Source of the DNA: Locusta migratoria
Taxonomy: Eukaryota > Arthropoda > Insecta > Orthoptera > Acrididae
NCBI GenBank assembly: GCA_026315105.1
Contig: CM048750.1
Coordinates: 75,754,297-75,818,296 of the forward strand
Direction: 5' to 3'
DNA length: 64,000 bases
In this document: one piece after another, positions 32,130 to 42,709 of the stretch
How the letters are laid out: each line of letters begins with the position of its first letter
Position numbering within the stretch: position 1 is the stretch's first letter
Translations under genes and position numbers: made by a program
Notes under the pieces: model-generated
Seen by the model: the letters and a program-made list of their open reading frames with translations, nothing else
Told to the model about the DNA's origin: nothing
The model's database searches: none

Positions 32130-33194
32130 ATAGTAATTTGTTATTTCATCTACATCTACATATCTACATACATACTCCGCAATTCACCGTAAGGTGCGTG
32201 GCGGAGGGTACACTGTACCACTACTAGGCATTTCCTTTCCTATTCCACTCCCAAATTGAAAGAGGAAAAAAAGAATGCCTATATGCCTCCGTACGAGCTC
32301 TAATTTCTCTTATATTGTCTTTGTGATCTTTACGCGAAATGTAAGTAGGCGGCAGCAAGATCGTACTACACTCAGCTTCAAATTCCGGCCCTCTAAATTT
32401 ACTTAACAGAAATTCACGAAAAGAACGTCGTCTTTCTTCGAGCGATCCCCGATTGAGTTGCCGGAGCATTTCCGTGACACTCGCGCATTGGTCGAACCTA
32501 CCGGTAACAAATCTAGCTGCTCGCCTCTGAACCGCCTCTATGTCTTCCTTCAAACTGATCTGTTGCGGGTCCCAAATACTTGAGCAATACTCAATACGTG
32601 GTCGTACAAGCGTTTTATACGCGGTCTCCTTTACAGGTGAAGTACATCTTCCCAAAATTCTCCCAATAAACCGAAGTCGGCTGTCTGCCTTACTCACAAC
32701 TGTCCTTACATGCTCGTTCCATTTAATATCGCTCTGCAATGTTACGCCTAGATATTTTAACGACGCGACAGCATCAAGAAGCTCAGTACTAATGCTGTAT
32801 TCGAACATTATAGGAATGTTTTTTCTACTCATGCGCATCACCTTACATTTTTCTACATTGAGAGCTAGCTGCCATTCTTCGCACCAACTAGAAATTTTGT
32901 CTAAGTCAACCTGTATGCTATTACAGTCAGTTACAGACGACACCCTCCCATACACCACAGCATCATCAGCAAACAGCCGCATATTACAACTTACTCTGTC
33001 CATCAGATCATTTATATAGATAGAAAATAATAGCGGTCCCTTCACAGTCCCCTGGGGCACGCCTGACGATACACTCGTCTCTGATGAACACTCGCCGTCG
33101 AGAACAACGTACTGCGTTCTACTACTTAGGAAGTCTTCCAGCCAGTCACAAATCAGTGAACCTGCTCCCCTCGTAATAAAAAGCGAAATAGTAA
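32130..33194 (-). CDS. LINE-B reverse transcriptase, 5'-truncated but uninterrupted frame
   Basis: The minus-strand frame from about 33180 to 32224 is open for roughly 320 codons. In order: ICDWLEDFLSSRTQYVVLDG, the palm motif GVPQGTVKGPLLFSIYINDL, catalytic FADDAVVY, LDKISSWCEEWQLALNVEKC, the primer-grip-like LKYLGVTLQSD, WDPQQISLKEDIEAVQRRAA, and the C-terminus ARTEAYRHSFFPLSIWEWNR. The tail carries CATCTACATCTACATATCTA (32148 onward). The first ~45 codons of the longer open frame (33318-33185) are flanking GC-rich DNA read in frame. ATAGTAA at 32130-32136 and 33188-33194 may be the TSD. CR1/Jockey-like; lacks fingers and endonuclease, so it cannot move by itself. Lack of stops marks it as the youngest LINE here. 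Confidence 0.85.
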
Positions 33195-33530
33195 GTATTG
33201 GATAGTTGTGAGTAGTGACGCCCCGGCTAGTTCTCGTTGCGCACCACCAGGAGCACCCACCACATTGGGCGACGTCCAGCGAGGTCAGGAGAATCAAATG
33301 GGCGGCTATTGGGCTCAAGTGAGGGACGGCCTGGACGTGCCGTGTCAGGACGGCCTCGCCCCGCGTTAACTCGCCTGCTGCTGGCCCCGGGGTCGAGCGA
33401 GGAGGCGGCCGTTGCTCTCTTTAGGACCTCCAGCAGGGCAAAAGGCCTCATGAAGACACGCCAGCCAGAAGAGCTCCTGTACCCTTTGGAACATCACTTA
33501 CTGTCGAGAATCTGTTAATTGAACTGAAAA
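33195..33530. other. GC-rich unique block
   Basis: GC-rich sequence with open frames on both strands (33237-33518 + and 33227-33451 -) lacking known motifs. It could be exon-like or a promoter; nothing decides it. Confidence 0.3.
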
Positions 33531-33639
33531 GAAAGTAACGAAATGGTGCTGCGATTAAGACACGAGGTACGTACTAGGAAGGAGCGGAAGTGGTCCAATT
33601 GCATGACACTATTTGCTGTTACTCGTCACTTTTATGTAG

Positions 33640-34850
33640 TAAGTATCTGCAACCCGGCGTTGCCCGGATATTTATTCCTACCATTTTCAGGTATATATTC
33701 ATTTGTATATGGCCTGTATTTCTGAAAAAATCTGTTGGGAATATAAAAAAAAAAAGGAAAGCAGTCAACAATCCGAAGATTGGTTTGAACACCACAGTGC
33801 GTTACTAGGCTTGGTCCTTTTTGGAGGTGGTATGCCGTTGCCTTCCTCCGACCATCAAACTGTCTTACCCAGCCAGTTATAGGGGGACCTACAGTTTAAT
33901 GGGGGTACCGAACCACGGTGCTACTCGGTATTTTTCACACTGGCAACACTGCCAGAGCTGAAAGAAGTGGAAAGTGACAGATAAAAATCCCAGGAGCTGG
34001 CGGGAATCGAATCCGCGACCGTTGAATTTATAGTCTGGCACTCTACCTCTGTGCTACGTTGGGAATATAATTGGTAGTAATGAAGTAATAGATTAAAAAT
34101 TGGCGCGTGGTGGGGCGGTTTTCCACGAACGTTACTGTTTATGAGCTCATATACCATGAACTAAGTATCGTACTGTGATACAATTTAGAACGTACATTCG
34201 ATTATGTGTATACTGTCACTAAATTTTCCCGCGGCTACTATTTGTAGTGTAGAAATTATAAATTGTAACGTCATACCAAATGCCGTAGTTTTATTCTGTC
34301 AACAGAGGAAAAGTAGTAAGCGAGAAACGTTTTTTCCCTTCATCATTTTCCTATGGTTGTCAGCGAGAAATAGTTTAGTAAAGGTTTGAAATTATGTTTA
34401 AAGTTTGTTGTAAGTCGCTAAGTACTCTCATTGTCATGTAGCGTATTCATAAAGTCTCGACGCATTATGTGGCAGCTTTTTCGATTCCTATTGTTTATGA
34501 CGTCGTCTTCTGAACCATGTGTCGTATGTGATTTTTAACGCTGTAGCAATGGGTACCTTGTGGTAAGAAATGTGTGTACCAAATTTGGTTGAAATCGGTC
34601 CAGTGGTTTAGGAGAAAATGAGCAGCATTGTCGTTAAATGCAGTTTTTCGCACATCTCATTGTTTACGACGTCATATCTCGTGAACAATGTATCGTACGT
34701 GATTCTTACTATAATGGAGACTGTCGTCTTGGATTGAAGCTTACGTGTACAAACTTTTATAAAGATTGGAGCAAAACTGTTGATTTGTATGCAACACGCA
34801 CACACAAACATATGGACACTCTGCTTTATATATAAAGAAGAAAACAAGAT
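33640..34850 (-). mobile_element. Helitron-like remnant, minus strand
   Basis: Near 33641-33668, AGTATCTGCAACCCGGCGTT-GCCCGG reads on the minus strand as CCGGGC-AAC-GCCGGG then TTGCAGATAC, similar to the Helitron end at 20245-20274 but with the terminal CTAG changed. At 34478-34800 two units of about 165 bp repeat (TTTACGACGTCATATCTCGT / TTTATGACGTCGTCTTCTGA; CGTACGTGATT / CGTATGTGATT), including CCAAATTTGGTTGAAATCGG, a phrase common in insect Helitron interiors. No coding sequence remains. Confidence 0.4.
33734..34070 (-). mobile_element. SINE of a third family (~310 bp) with 13-bp TSD
   Basis: GTTGGGAATATAA at 33734-33746 and 34058-34070. The minus-strand element begins with a tRNA-like head GTAGCACAGAGGTAGAGTGC (A-box) and GCGGATTCGATTCCCGCC (B-box), has a long body (AACTGGCTGGGTAAGACAG, GGAAGGCAACGGCATACCAC) and ends in an A-rich tail (33747-33755 on plus). 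It sits inside the Helitron-like remnant. Confidence 0.88.
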
Positions 34851-34860
34851 TCTAAAAATA

Positions 34861-35048
34861 TTCAAATGTTTATAAATGCTACTTAACTATAGTACTAATC
34901 TATGGTACTTCAGTTTACAAACTACTTAAACTAAAACTAAACCAGATGTACGCATCCATGCCCGAGGGAAGACTCTAACCTTCGAAGGGGAGCAACCTGG
35001 TGCTCTGCAGCAAGGCGCCTTAGAGCGCTCGGCCAGTCCACCGCAGTA
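34861..35048 (-). mobile_element. SINE-2, diverged
   Basis: Plus-strand order: ATTCAAATGTTTATAAATGC tail, ACTTAACTATAGTACTAATC body, CATGCCCGAGGGAAGACTCT and the head ending GCTCGGCCAGTCCACCGC. The B-box is eroded. Confidence 0.65.
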
Positions 35049-35158
35049 ACAGTATTCTCAAGGTAGTGTCTTTCACCTTTAGGTATATGCGACCCCATTA
35101 CAAATAAAAATATTCTGGCGAACCTCCCCGTAACAAAACTTTTATCTCAAAGAACTCA

Positions 35159-35675
35159 AATATTGTGGTGTCGCACAAGTACCAAGTGCGCGCCACCTAC
35201 TTTCGCCGCGCGCCGCCATGCACGCACGGCGCGGCGTTCTTACGAAGACAGCCACGACCACGGAAAGACATCGTTCTTGCAATTTTTAGTTTGCATACAC
35301 ACCGTTTGTACGTGTCCTGATTTTCCACATTGATAACAGGTAGCGTTGCGATTAGGGCATTGTGCACGCTTATGGCGAGATACACACTGGGGGCAAGATT
35401 TACGAACATTTTTCTGAAATGAGCGTTGGCGCCCGTTATTCAAATCACTGTTTCTAACACGACGGGGCGACCTTTGTGTCGCACCTTTACACTGTCTACT
35501 GTTCACTGTCTGTTCAGCACGGCCTGTACTATTGTAAGAATCACTAGTGCTACACTGAGAACTGCTGCAACCCCGCTCGTGGCTGTCTTCGTAAGAACGC
35601 CGCGCCGTGCGTGCATGGCGGCGCGCGGCGAAAGTAGGTGGCGCGCACTTTGTACTTGTGCGACACCACAAATAT
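35159..35675 (-). mobile_element. TG...CA element with ~90-bp terminal inverted repeats and a gag zinc-knuckle insert
   Basis: TSD AATAT at 35159-35163 and 35671-35675. The element 35164-35670 begins TGTGGTGTCGCACAAGTAC and ends with its inverted copy GTACTTGTGCGACACCACA; the arms match for about 90 bp up to GAAGACAGCCACGA. TG/CA ends and a 5-bp TSD are signatures of retroviral-type integrase, but the ends are inverted, not direct. The interior (minus strand, about 35560-35240) is an open frame with an R/S/Q-rich stretch and two knuckles: C-x2-C-x4-H-x4-C in CPQCVSRHKRAQC and C-x2-C-x4-H-x4-C in CYQCGKSGHVQTVC, the nucleocapsid part of a gypsy-like gag. The frame runs through both arms without a stop but has no ATG. 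Confidence 0.75.
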
Positions 35676-36239
35676 AATCTTCTTTCTTTTAAATTGTTGG
35701 ACTAAGTTTTTTTTTTTTTGTATTTTTCGGAATGGAACACATTATCTTATTTTTACATGATTTCGAACAGAAAATAAATTTTTCTTAACAACTGTTTCGT
35801 ATTTTATTAAAGATATAGATCCTTTTTCGATTTTTTAGAATTAAAGTTCTTTTACCTATCGATTGGTTTCTGAAAACAGCTTTCAGACGTCGCACTTATT
35901 AATCATTAATACACTGTATGATATAACAATCTTTAGTGAATGTTACACAAGGAACTCCGCAATTGTAACATGTTTCACTTAGGCATACGTTTGGGTATTA
36001 CTGAATCCCTGAATATTTTATGATGCAAGTACTTCCTCGAGTGACGGCGACCCTCCGAGCAAGGCTATGCCATTCCCCTGCGAGTCGCGACCGACAAGTT
36101 GAAAAACACTGCTCTGTTCTAGGGAATGAACGGCTCCTTCTTTCTTACGTAATATACACGGAATTTTAATGCGCATTATAGCGTCATTATCAGACTAAAT
36201 ATACTCCGAAGTGGAAGTATTTGCAGCCACATCAACATA

Positions 36240-36600
36240 TCAAGCAACAACTTCTCAAAGAGTTTGCGAAGTCTGTGGATCAATCTACTAAAGAGTAACT
36301 ATATCAAAAATACATCACATTCTTCTAGAAAAATAACTGAAGGTGTGTTGCTGGGTCCCAACATAGACTACATGGAAAAGACTCACATTTTACAAACCAA
36401 GGAAAGAAGAGCATGGTTATGTTTCACAAATTTAATTAAAGACGTTCTGGAAAGAATAAAAAGACACCAATTATAAAAATTTTGTTCGAGAAACTGTAAG
36501 CTCAGTACGATTTAGATTGCAATATATCTTTAAATGTGCGTTTTCTGGAGCAGAGAGATATACTGATATTTTCGACGAAGCGTAGAAAAGCTCATAGAAG
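36240..36600 (+). pseudogene. Transposon-derived coding fragment, decayed
   Basis: Frames read LLKEFAKSVDQSTKE, RKITEGVLLGPNIDYMEK, ERRAWLCFTNLIKDVL and, after a shift, DCNISLNVRFLEQRD. The order (KIxEGVxxGPxI, AWxxFxxxxxxxL, CNxSLxxxFL) resembles a widely repeated insect protein of suspected transposon origin often annotated as uncharacterised; this is from memory and the superfamily is not known to me. A stop near 36297 and a frameshift near 36490 show it is dead. Confidence 0.45.
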
Positions 36601-37485
36601 ATTATCGACTACTCTTTGTCTTGAACAGTGAATTACTGGTAGAACAACACTACATAATGCTTTTAAACGATCGCTGATACATAATAGTCACTCGTTGTGT
36701 AAATTGAATTTGCTTACTTCTCACTTTTCAATTAAATTAAATTTAGTGCCTTAAATCAGTTATGACATTCTTAATACTCATGCTGTTGACACATTATTGA
36801 TTACTGTCACTTTTCTGCAATCTTCTTCATGACATTTAATGATCGAAGTTCGTTTCGTAATTTCATTTGAACTGAAGAAGAAATTTGTTTCAATCTACTG
36901 AGTCACCGAAAAAAACTTTTATCGACAAGATGCAAACATGACACAATCCATACTACCTCTTCGACAGAAATTCAGTTACAGTTCTTTCCATTCGGAACAA
37001 TTTCAATCGTAGACCTGGGCAACACAAGCCAGAACGATTACATTTTTAGAACAACGTTTACTGTTATAGATAATACCTCTCTCGAAGTAGGTAGATGGTA
37101 ACCTTCTATCTTTGCATTATACCTTATGGTCCTTAAACTTCCCTGTGGCTTAGATGGCGCTACAAATGCTCCACACGCAGTATATATTTGTAAAGGCTAT
37201 AGCTAAAGATATTATAATGTGTGATTAAATTACAAGAAATAGCATCAAATCCGTGTACCTTCTATAGATCGTCAGCATTGAAACTGTACAACTATACGGA
37301 AATTAAAGCACTGAAAGGATTAAATACTGGAAGTAATAAAGGACCGGTTCTTAGTATCGTTTCATTTTTTATAACATATAACGAAAACGACGCGTTTTAG
37401 AAATAACGGAGGGAACCACTAAACAGTGAGTTCAGCTCCATACAGTATGAAGACTCCAAAAATCTACTCTCTAAAAAATGACCAA
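36600..37485. other. No gene seen
   Basis: AT-rich, nothing recognisable. Confidence 0.45.
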
Positions 37486-37487
37486 GT

Positions 37488-37668
37488 GTTTGTAAAGCTT
37501 ATGGGACCTAACTAAAGGGCATAAACTTACGAACTACTTATGGACTAACTTGTACTAAAGACAACACAAACATCTATTCCCGAGGGAGCATTCGAACCAC
37601 CGAAGCGGGAGGCCGCACGATCCGCAAAGTGGCGCTCCAGACCGCTCGGCTACTTCCGCGCGACATCT
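37488..37668 (-). mobile_element. SINE-1-like copy, variant head
   Basis: Minus strand: GCGCGGAAGTAGCCGAGCGG, GTCTGGAGCGCCACTTTGCG, B-box GTGGTTCGAATGCTCCCTCG, body TTAGGTCCCATAAGC. The head matches the fragment at 31808-31890, pointing to a subfamily with its own tRNA-like head. Confidence 0.75.
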
Positions 37669-37844
37669 AATCTCTACGTAAAGACCAAGTAGTATTTCGT
37701 GTCACGTTTCTCCCGCAAGATTCTTCATTTCACGGTTCGCAGAGCCGTGGGACGTGAAATTCCATGCTGTGATGTCACCAGTTCCTGGTCTACAGACGTT
37801 TTTACGCCTTGTGAGGTCGGTTAGTGGAAAAGTCATTCTCGTTG

Positions 37845-39210
37845 CCATTTAATATTGTGTGTGATCACCTCGCACAGTCAGTACAATCGCACACCTGCAT
37901 GGCATGGACAGTATGAGCAGTTCAATCAGCTCTTGAGAGATATTCGCCATTCTTCACAGAGCGCAATATCCAGCAATGCAATGGTTGGCCGCAGTGGAAT
38001 GGCCGAGCGCTCTAAGGCGACTTGGTGCGTAACGTGCGGGTTCTCCTCCTCGGTGTTTAGTCCTACCTCTTTCTCTCTCTCTTTGGGTTACTTTTGGTTT
38101 AAGCGATTTGTACGCTTAGTGACTGATGACAGAATAGTAGAGTCCCATAGAATTACAAACATTTGACCTTTGGATTTTGAAACTGTTGTGTAAGGTGCAG
38201 GTCTGGCTGCAATGCGCGAATCCCAGAATTCTCAATCGGGTTTAAGTCCGGCGAACAAGCTGCCTACTCTAGTCTTTTAACTCCCTGGGATTAAAGCACG
38301 TTGTCCATCAGTGCAGCTGTATGGAGAACAGCGTTTTGTTCACTATGGTAAAAGCGCAAGGCACAACAGAAAGCCGAAGGATCTCGTCTCTTCACCTCTG
38401 GACAGTCAAAGCCCATTGTGAACGACGTAGACGTCCGTACGTCCGCCAATACTGACTCCTGCTCATACCATTCCTCCTCCACAATGATACATTTCCTCCG
38501 CATAAGTAGGAGTGATCATAGTTCCACGTTCTCTCCATATGAGGGAACGAAGATTGTCCGGTCGAACAAATATTGTCTTATCTGTGAACAGAACCCAGCG
38601 TCATTTGTCTGGATGTTCCTCCGCCCATTTTATGTGGGCTAAGCGTTATCGTAGTTTTAATGGGACACACCCCATAGGCCTCCGTGCGTAGAGGCTATAT
38701 TCCCGAAGGGAATTTCTCACTGTTTGTGTTACTTTTGCGCGTCCTGTTGCTGCGTGGAGGGTGCGTTGCTCCTATGTTGCATTCAGCCTCCTGTCTCGAC
38801 GGGCTGTTAACCGGAGATACCTCATCTCTTCTTGATCTTTACGACCTTGACCTTGCCTTATATTAAAGGCTCGTGTTGTCTAACATCGCGTCCTGCTCGT
38901 GGAAATTTCACTTCCAACCACTCCAATAGCTGCAGCCACCACCCTCTGTGTCTGTTTACTTGCCAACCTTCCTATGGATCCCCATGCCATAGCTTGAGGT
39001 AAGTCACATTTTGACTGCTTGTGTAATTCTTTTGGTAGAGTAAACACAAGTCAACATCAACACCCTGTGTAGCAATTGTTTGTTCTTAGCACTATCTCGG
39101 TTGCCGTAATGTTGTACCCATTCCGCATAACCGTCAGAAAGACGTCGTATCATTTTAGTTCATTCTGCCGATGAAAATACTTCGGATCCTAGACATCTCA
39201 ACTAATTCCC
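37845..39210 (-). pseudogene. Tc1-type DNA transposon copy, decayed, with SINE inside
   Basis: The order along the minus strand parallels the Tc1 copy at 51459-52610: N-terminal part (39200-38880), a CGTGTCGACGGGAG-like RRDRR region near 38800, the block around CGGAGGCCTATGGGGTGTGT (38660-38680) equivalent to the linker before the first catalytic D, the DDE-core region (38650-38290), the L-N-R/P motif area near 38235-38250 (CCGGACTTAAACCCGATTG) and the C-terminus (37850-37980). Many stops. The SINE-2 at 37988-38168 interrupts the C-terminal part. Confidence 0.65.
37988..38168 (+). mobile_element. SINE-2 inside the Tc1 copy
   Basis: GGCCGCAGTGGAATGGCCGA head, CTAAGGCGACTTGGTGCGTA, CT-rich junction (38075-38088), body AGTGACTGATGACAGAATAG, tail AATTACAAACATTTGACC. 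Confidence 0.75.
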
Positions 39211-39286
39211 TAATTCCAGAATGATATTTTCACTCTGCAGTGGAGTGTGCGCTGATATGAAAGTTTTCGGGACGCTTAATACTATG

Positions 39287-39362
39287 TGCTGGAACCGGGA
39301 TTCGAACCTGAGACCATTGCCTTTCGCAGCCAAGCGGTCAACCGACTGAGCTATCCCAGCAC
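39287..39362 (-). tRNA. tRNA-like sequence, best-preserved copy (probably repeat-borne)
   Basis: Minus strand: TGCTGGGATAGCTCAGTCGG, anticodon-arm GGCTGCGAAAGGC, T-arm CAGGTTCGAATCCCGG, end TTCCAGCA. The acceptor TGCTGG/CCAGCA pairs, and A-box and B-box are near consensus. Position 33 is G where U is universal, so it would not work as a normal tRNA. Confidence 0.35.
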
Positions 39363-39986
39363 GCTTTACGGTCCGTCTCACAACTTCACTTCCGCCAGTA
39401 CCTCGCCTCCTACTTTCCAAACTTCACAGTTCTCCTACGAAACTAGCTGTACTAATACTCCTGAAAGAAAGGATATGGTGGAGACATGACTTATTCATCC
39501 TAAGGGATGCTTCCAGAACGAAACTTTCACTTTGCAGCTGAGTGTGCAAGGTTCGCAGGAGAATTTCTGTGAAGTTTGGAAAGTAGGATGCGAGGTACTG
39601 GCAGAAATAAAGTTGAGAACGGACCGGGAGTCGTGTCGGGGTAGCTCAGTCGGTAGAACGCTTGCCCGCGAAAGGCAAAAGTTCCCGGTTCGGATCCTGG
39701 TTATGGCACACAATTTCAATCTGGCAGGAAGTTTATACCACCGCACACTCCGCTGCAGAGTGAAAGCTTCGTTTTGAAAATATCCCTTAATCTGTGGCTG
39801 AGCAATGTCACCACCATATCCTTTCTTCCAGGAGTGCTAGTGTTGCAAGATTCGCAGGAGAACTTCTGTGAAGTTTGGAAAGAAGGAGGTGAGGTAATGG
39901 CAGAAGTTGATGACGGACCGTGAAGCGTGCCGGTATAGTTCAGTCAGTAGAGTGGTTGCCTGCGAAAGGCAAAAATGCCCGGTTCG

Positions 39987-40208
39987 AAACCTTGTTCCAA
40001 AATGTTCAAATGTTTGTTAAGCTTATGGGACTTAACTACGGGGTCATCAGTCCCTAAACTTACAAACTACCTATCTACTACCTTATACTAAGGACAGCAC
40101 AAATATCCATGCCCGAGGGGGATTCGAACCCCCGACCGTAGTGGCCGTGCAGACCGTGACTGCAGCGCCTCAGTTCCCTCGGCCACCGCGGCCGGCAAAC
40201 CTTGTTCC
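39987..40208 (-). mobile_element. SINE-1 with 12-bp TSD inside the third tRNA-like unit
   Basis: AAACCTTGTTCC at 39987-39998 and 40197-40208. The 198-bp minus-strand SINE-1 is close to the family pattern, and the host tRNA-like unit resumes with CGGCAGACAGTTTTAATC. Confidence 0.93.
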
Positions 40209-40319
40209 GGCAGACAGTTTTAATCCGAGAGTAAAGTTTCAATTCCCTAATTGTTTTCACTAGTGTGAAATAAAGAGCGGATGTTTCATCCGTTGCTTCG
40301 CTCACGAATTCCATATTGG

Positions 40320-40600
40320 GAATTCAGAAGACAGCTTCGGAGTACTGGACACGACACGAGATGACGTGGTTCTCGCGTCGTGTCAATAACTCGGCACAAA
40401 GCAGCCAGACGCGGGGCATGCACGCACGTGTGCGCCATCTGCATATCCAATCACAGGGCAGTGCGCCGCCTACGTCACGCGGCAACGGCCGGCGGACATC
40501 CTGATCTGTATGCGTGCGTTTCCCCGACTCCCTCCCCTCCCCCCCCCTCCCCGCCCAATCCATCTTGCCTGTAGCTCGCGTACCAAGCACTCTGTCAGGA
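40320..40600 (+). promoter_or_regulatory. CpG-rich promoter-like block with CCAAT and CRE-like sites
   Basis: GC/CpG rise from 40380. CCAATCA at 40447-40453, CRE-like TACGTCAC at 40471-40478, and GC-box-like CCCCCTCCCCGCCC at about 40540-40554, in that order. No TATA. No coding exon recognised downstream to 41.5 kb. Strand follows the order of motifs and is tentative. Confidence 0.4.
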
Positions 40601-40739
40601 ATTATTACCACATTTCCTCGCGACGGAGTAGTTTAGACGGCGTGTTACGATTATCACTTTCTCAGTTGATCAAACTGTCAGGTGCGTTACGTAACAGGTG
40701 CTTCGTTGACTACTACTTCGCATATTGAATGAGAACCGG

Positions 40740-41538
40740 AGAAAATTTCACAAGTTTAGTAGTCTTCATAATTAAAGAAAGTTTCCGTCGATGCTAGATG
40801 AACATGACGACCCATTACAAAAGGAAAAGACTTCCAAATGTTCTGCAAATAATATTTCTTTCTTTCCTCAGTCACTAGCAGGTTTTCGGCTTCCTAGAGC
40901 ATCTGTAGTTGACTGACACAGATAAAATATGCGACTTAATAAAAATATTTAGCCAGAACGTACAAATTTTGACAGTGAAATGTATTACATTACATGCTTG
41001 CAAAAATAATTTAAAAAAATTTGAAACCAAGCTGTTTATATGCGTTTAACAACTGATGAAATATGGTAATGTATTATTTCGACAAACTTAAGGTAAAATT
41101 TAAACTGATTATTACCATTTAATACTAATCTGCATCCAGCGTCATATGTCTGTTAATTTCCAATATTTGAAAGAGGGTCATTTTTCTACTTCTCTGTACG
41201 TCACAATCTATCATAGGAATAGTTTTCTGATATGACGTGGTTGGCAGAGGTTGAATCTCTCTTGTTTAATCTCCAGCTTATCTCATGTTCTAATAATCTG
41301 CCACTGCTCTACCTTTCTGGCCTTTAGATACTTCTCCCTATTTTTTCATGTGATTTCGTATGAATATGTAACGGTCATCGTTTGTTGTGAACATCTTTTG
41401 AATGAAATCTTCTACATCTCTTAATATTTTTATTTATTATACTATTTGGCTACTGACATTATCTGGAATTTTATACCTTGTAAGATCACTTTCTGGGTCA
41501 CTAATAAAAAAAAAATTATACGGAATCATGATATTCAT
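40740..41538. other. No gene seen
   Basis: AT-rich, no recognised feature. Confidence 0.45.
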
Positions 41539-41706
41539 TTAGATTTCAAAAAAAATGTTCAAATGTCTGTAAATCTATCGGACAAAATTGCGTAGTCATC
41601 AGTCCGTAGCTTACAAACTACTTAAACCTAGGTAAACTAAGGACGACACACACACACACACACATGCCCCAGGGAGGACTCGAACCTTAGATTTCATTCT
41701 ACGTTG
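41539..41706 (-). mobile_element. SINE-2, truncated at the B-box, with 10-bp TSD
   Basis: TTAGATTTCA at 41539-41548 and 41697-41706 flanks 148 bp that stop at GAGGACTCGAACC; the tRNA-like 5' part is missing. TSDs show this is a true insertion, truncated on arrival as in LINE-type reverse transcription. A CA run (41647-41664) sits at the head/body junction. Confidence 0.88.
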
Positions 41707-42229
41707 TATGTTTCAATCTGATACATGAAAGTAAATGAAGGATATTAAGAGGTTTGGGTGGTTTTATTCCCAAAGTTTTAATTAGCCATGGCAAACTAGA
41801 AAATGTTTCCCAAAAGGCTATTCTTTACGAAGAGATATATTCAGACGTAAAAGTAACTTCGCCGTGTTAGAGAACCATAATCTTATACTACTTAAGTGGA
41901 CTGATAGATAATGTCCCCAAGTTCCATGCAGCTATACGTGGGTGACGCCGTCGAATTTAGAAAAGTCGCAATGCTAGAAATGTTATAAAGCTGCTTCGTG
42001 CAATACTTGACAGTTGACATTCAACATTGCATTAAGTTAATCTTTTTACTTATGCATAAATAAAACTGCCATAGGACCCTCTAATTCCTTTTACTCCTCA
42101 GTTCACTAACTTGGTCAAAGGTCAGTTATCGCCATATCTATTAGCTATTTATAAACGTACCTTTAGGCGGTTGTCACTCCAAACAACATTATCACCTGCT
42201 TGCAGCACTTATTACCACCACGCATGAAG

Positions 42230-42700
42230 GTGCGTCTCTTAAGGGTTGAAAAATGATCACACTTTTCTGCTTCGGATCTTGTTTAGTTTTCGTTGAATGT
42301 CTCTGAACAATTTGTTTTACATCTCTCAATATTATTTCTTTGCATGTTCATTATGTTGTTATTCTGAGAGGAAATAGAACCTAAATACTTGAAAGTGTCG
42401 GTTTTCTTTGTTCCTCCTATGTGGTATTCAGTCTATTTAAATCTCTTTCCCACAGACATTATTTTCTTTTTGGAGATCCTAACCCCGATATCATAAATTA
42501 CATCTCCGATCTACTGAAATATTAGTTTGCAATCATTTAGTGTAAACTGGCACTAAGACGTCCAAACATGCGAAAAAGCTTATTTTGTTTTGATCTATTT
42601 TAATATCACCATGCGAGGCTATCTTTTTCAAGATACGATCTATAAATAATATGAAAACCAATGAACCATGAACTCAATATACCCTCAACTCTGCATCCTG
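42230..42700 (-). pseudogene. LINE-D fragment, strongly decayed
   Basis: Minus-strand frames show KENNVCGKEI / MSVGKRFK, IGGTKKTDTFKYLGSISSQN and NIERCKTNCSETFNEN, parallel to MSVGKRLS, IGGTKLEQVDSFKYLGCIFS and the following region in the copy at 45250-46310. 41710-42230 holds no recognisable gene. Confidence 0.6.
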
Positions 42701-42709
42701 ACTATCTAC

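Larger units (their letters stand above)
39216..40260. repeat. Cluster of three tRNA-like repeat units, one inverted
   Basis: Unit 1 (39216-39500, minus sense), unit 2 (39508-39780, plus) and unit 3 (39781-40260, plus, with a SINE-1 insert) share a head TAGCTCAGTCGGT...GCGAAAGGCAA...B-box, a CTCTGCAG-type end (TTTCACTCTGCAGTGGAGTG), and an internal AATTTCTGTGAAGTTTGGAA phrase. tRNA-like parts: 39287-39362 (-), 39634-39709 (+) and 39925-39995 (+, cut by the SINE). The first folds best as a tRNA, with anticodon-loop TGCGAAA. Shared flanks argue for a mobile repeat, not tRNA genes. Confidence 0.65.

Noticed and set aside
35240..35671. Intact 143-codon gag-like gene
   Set aside because: The frame is open but has no ATG and begins inside the inverted repeat; called as a captured fragment, not a gene.
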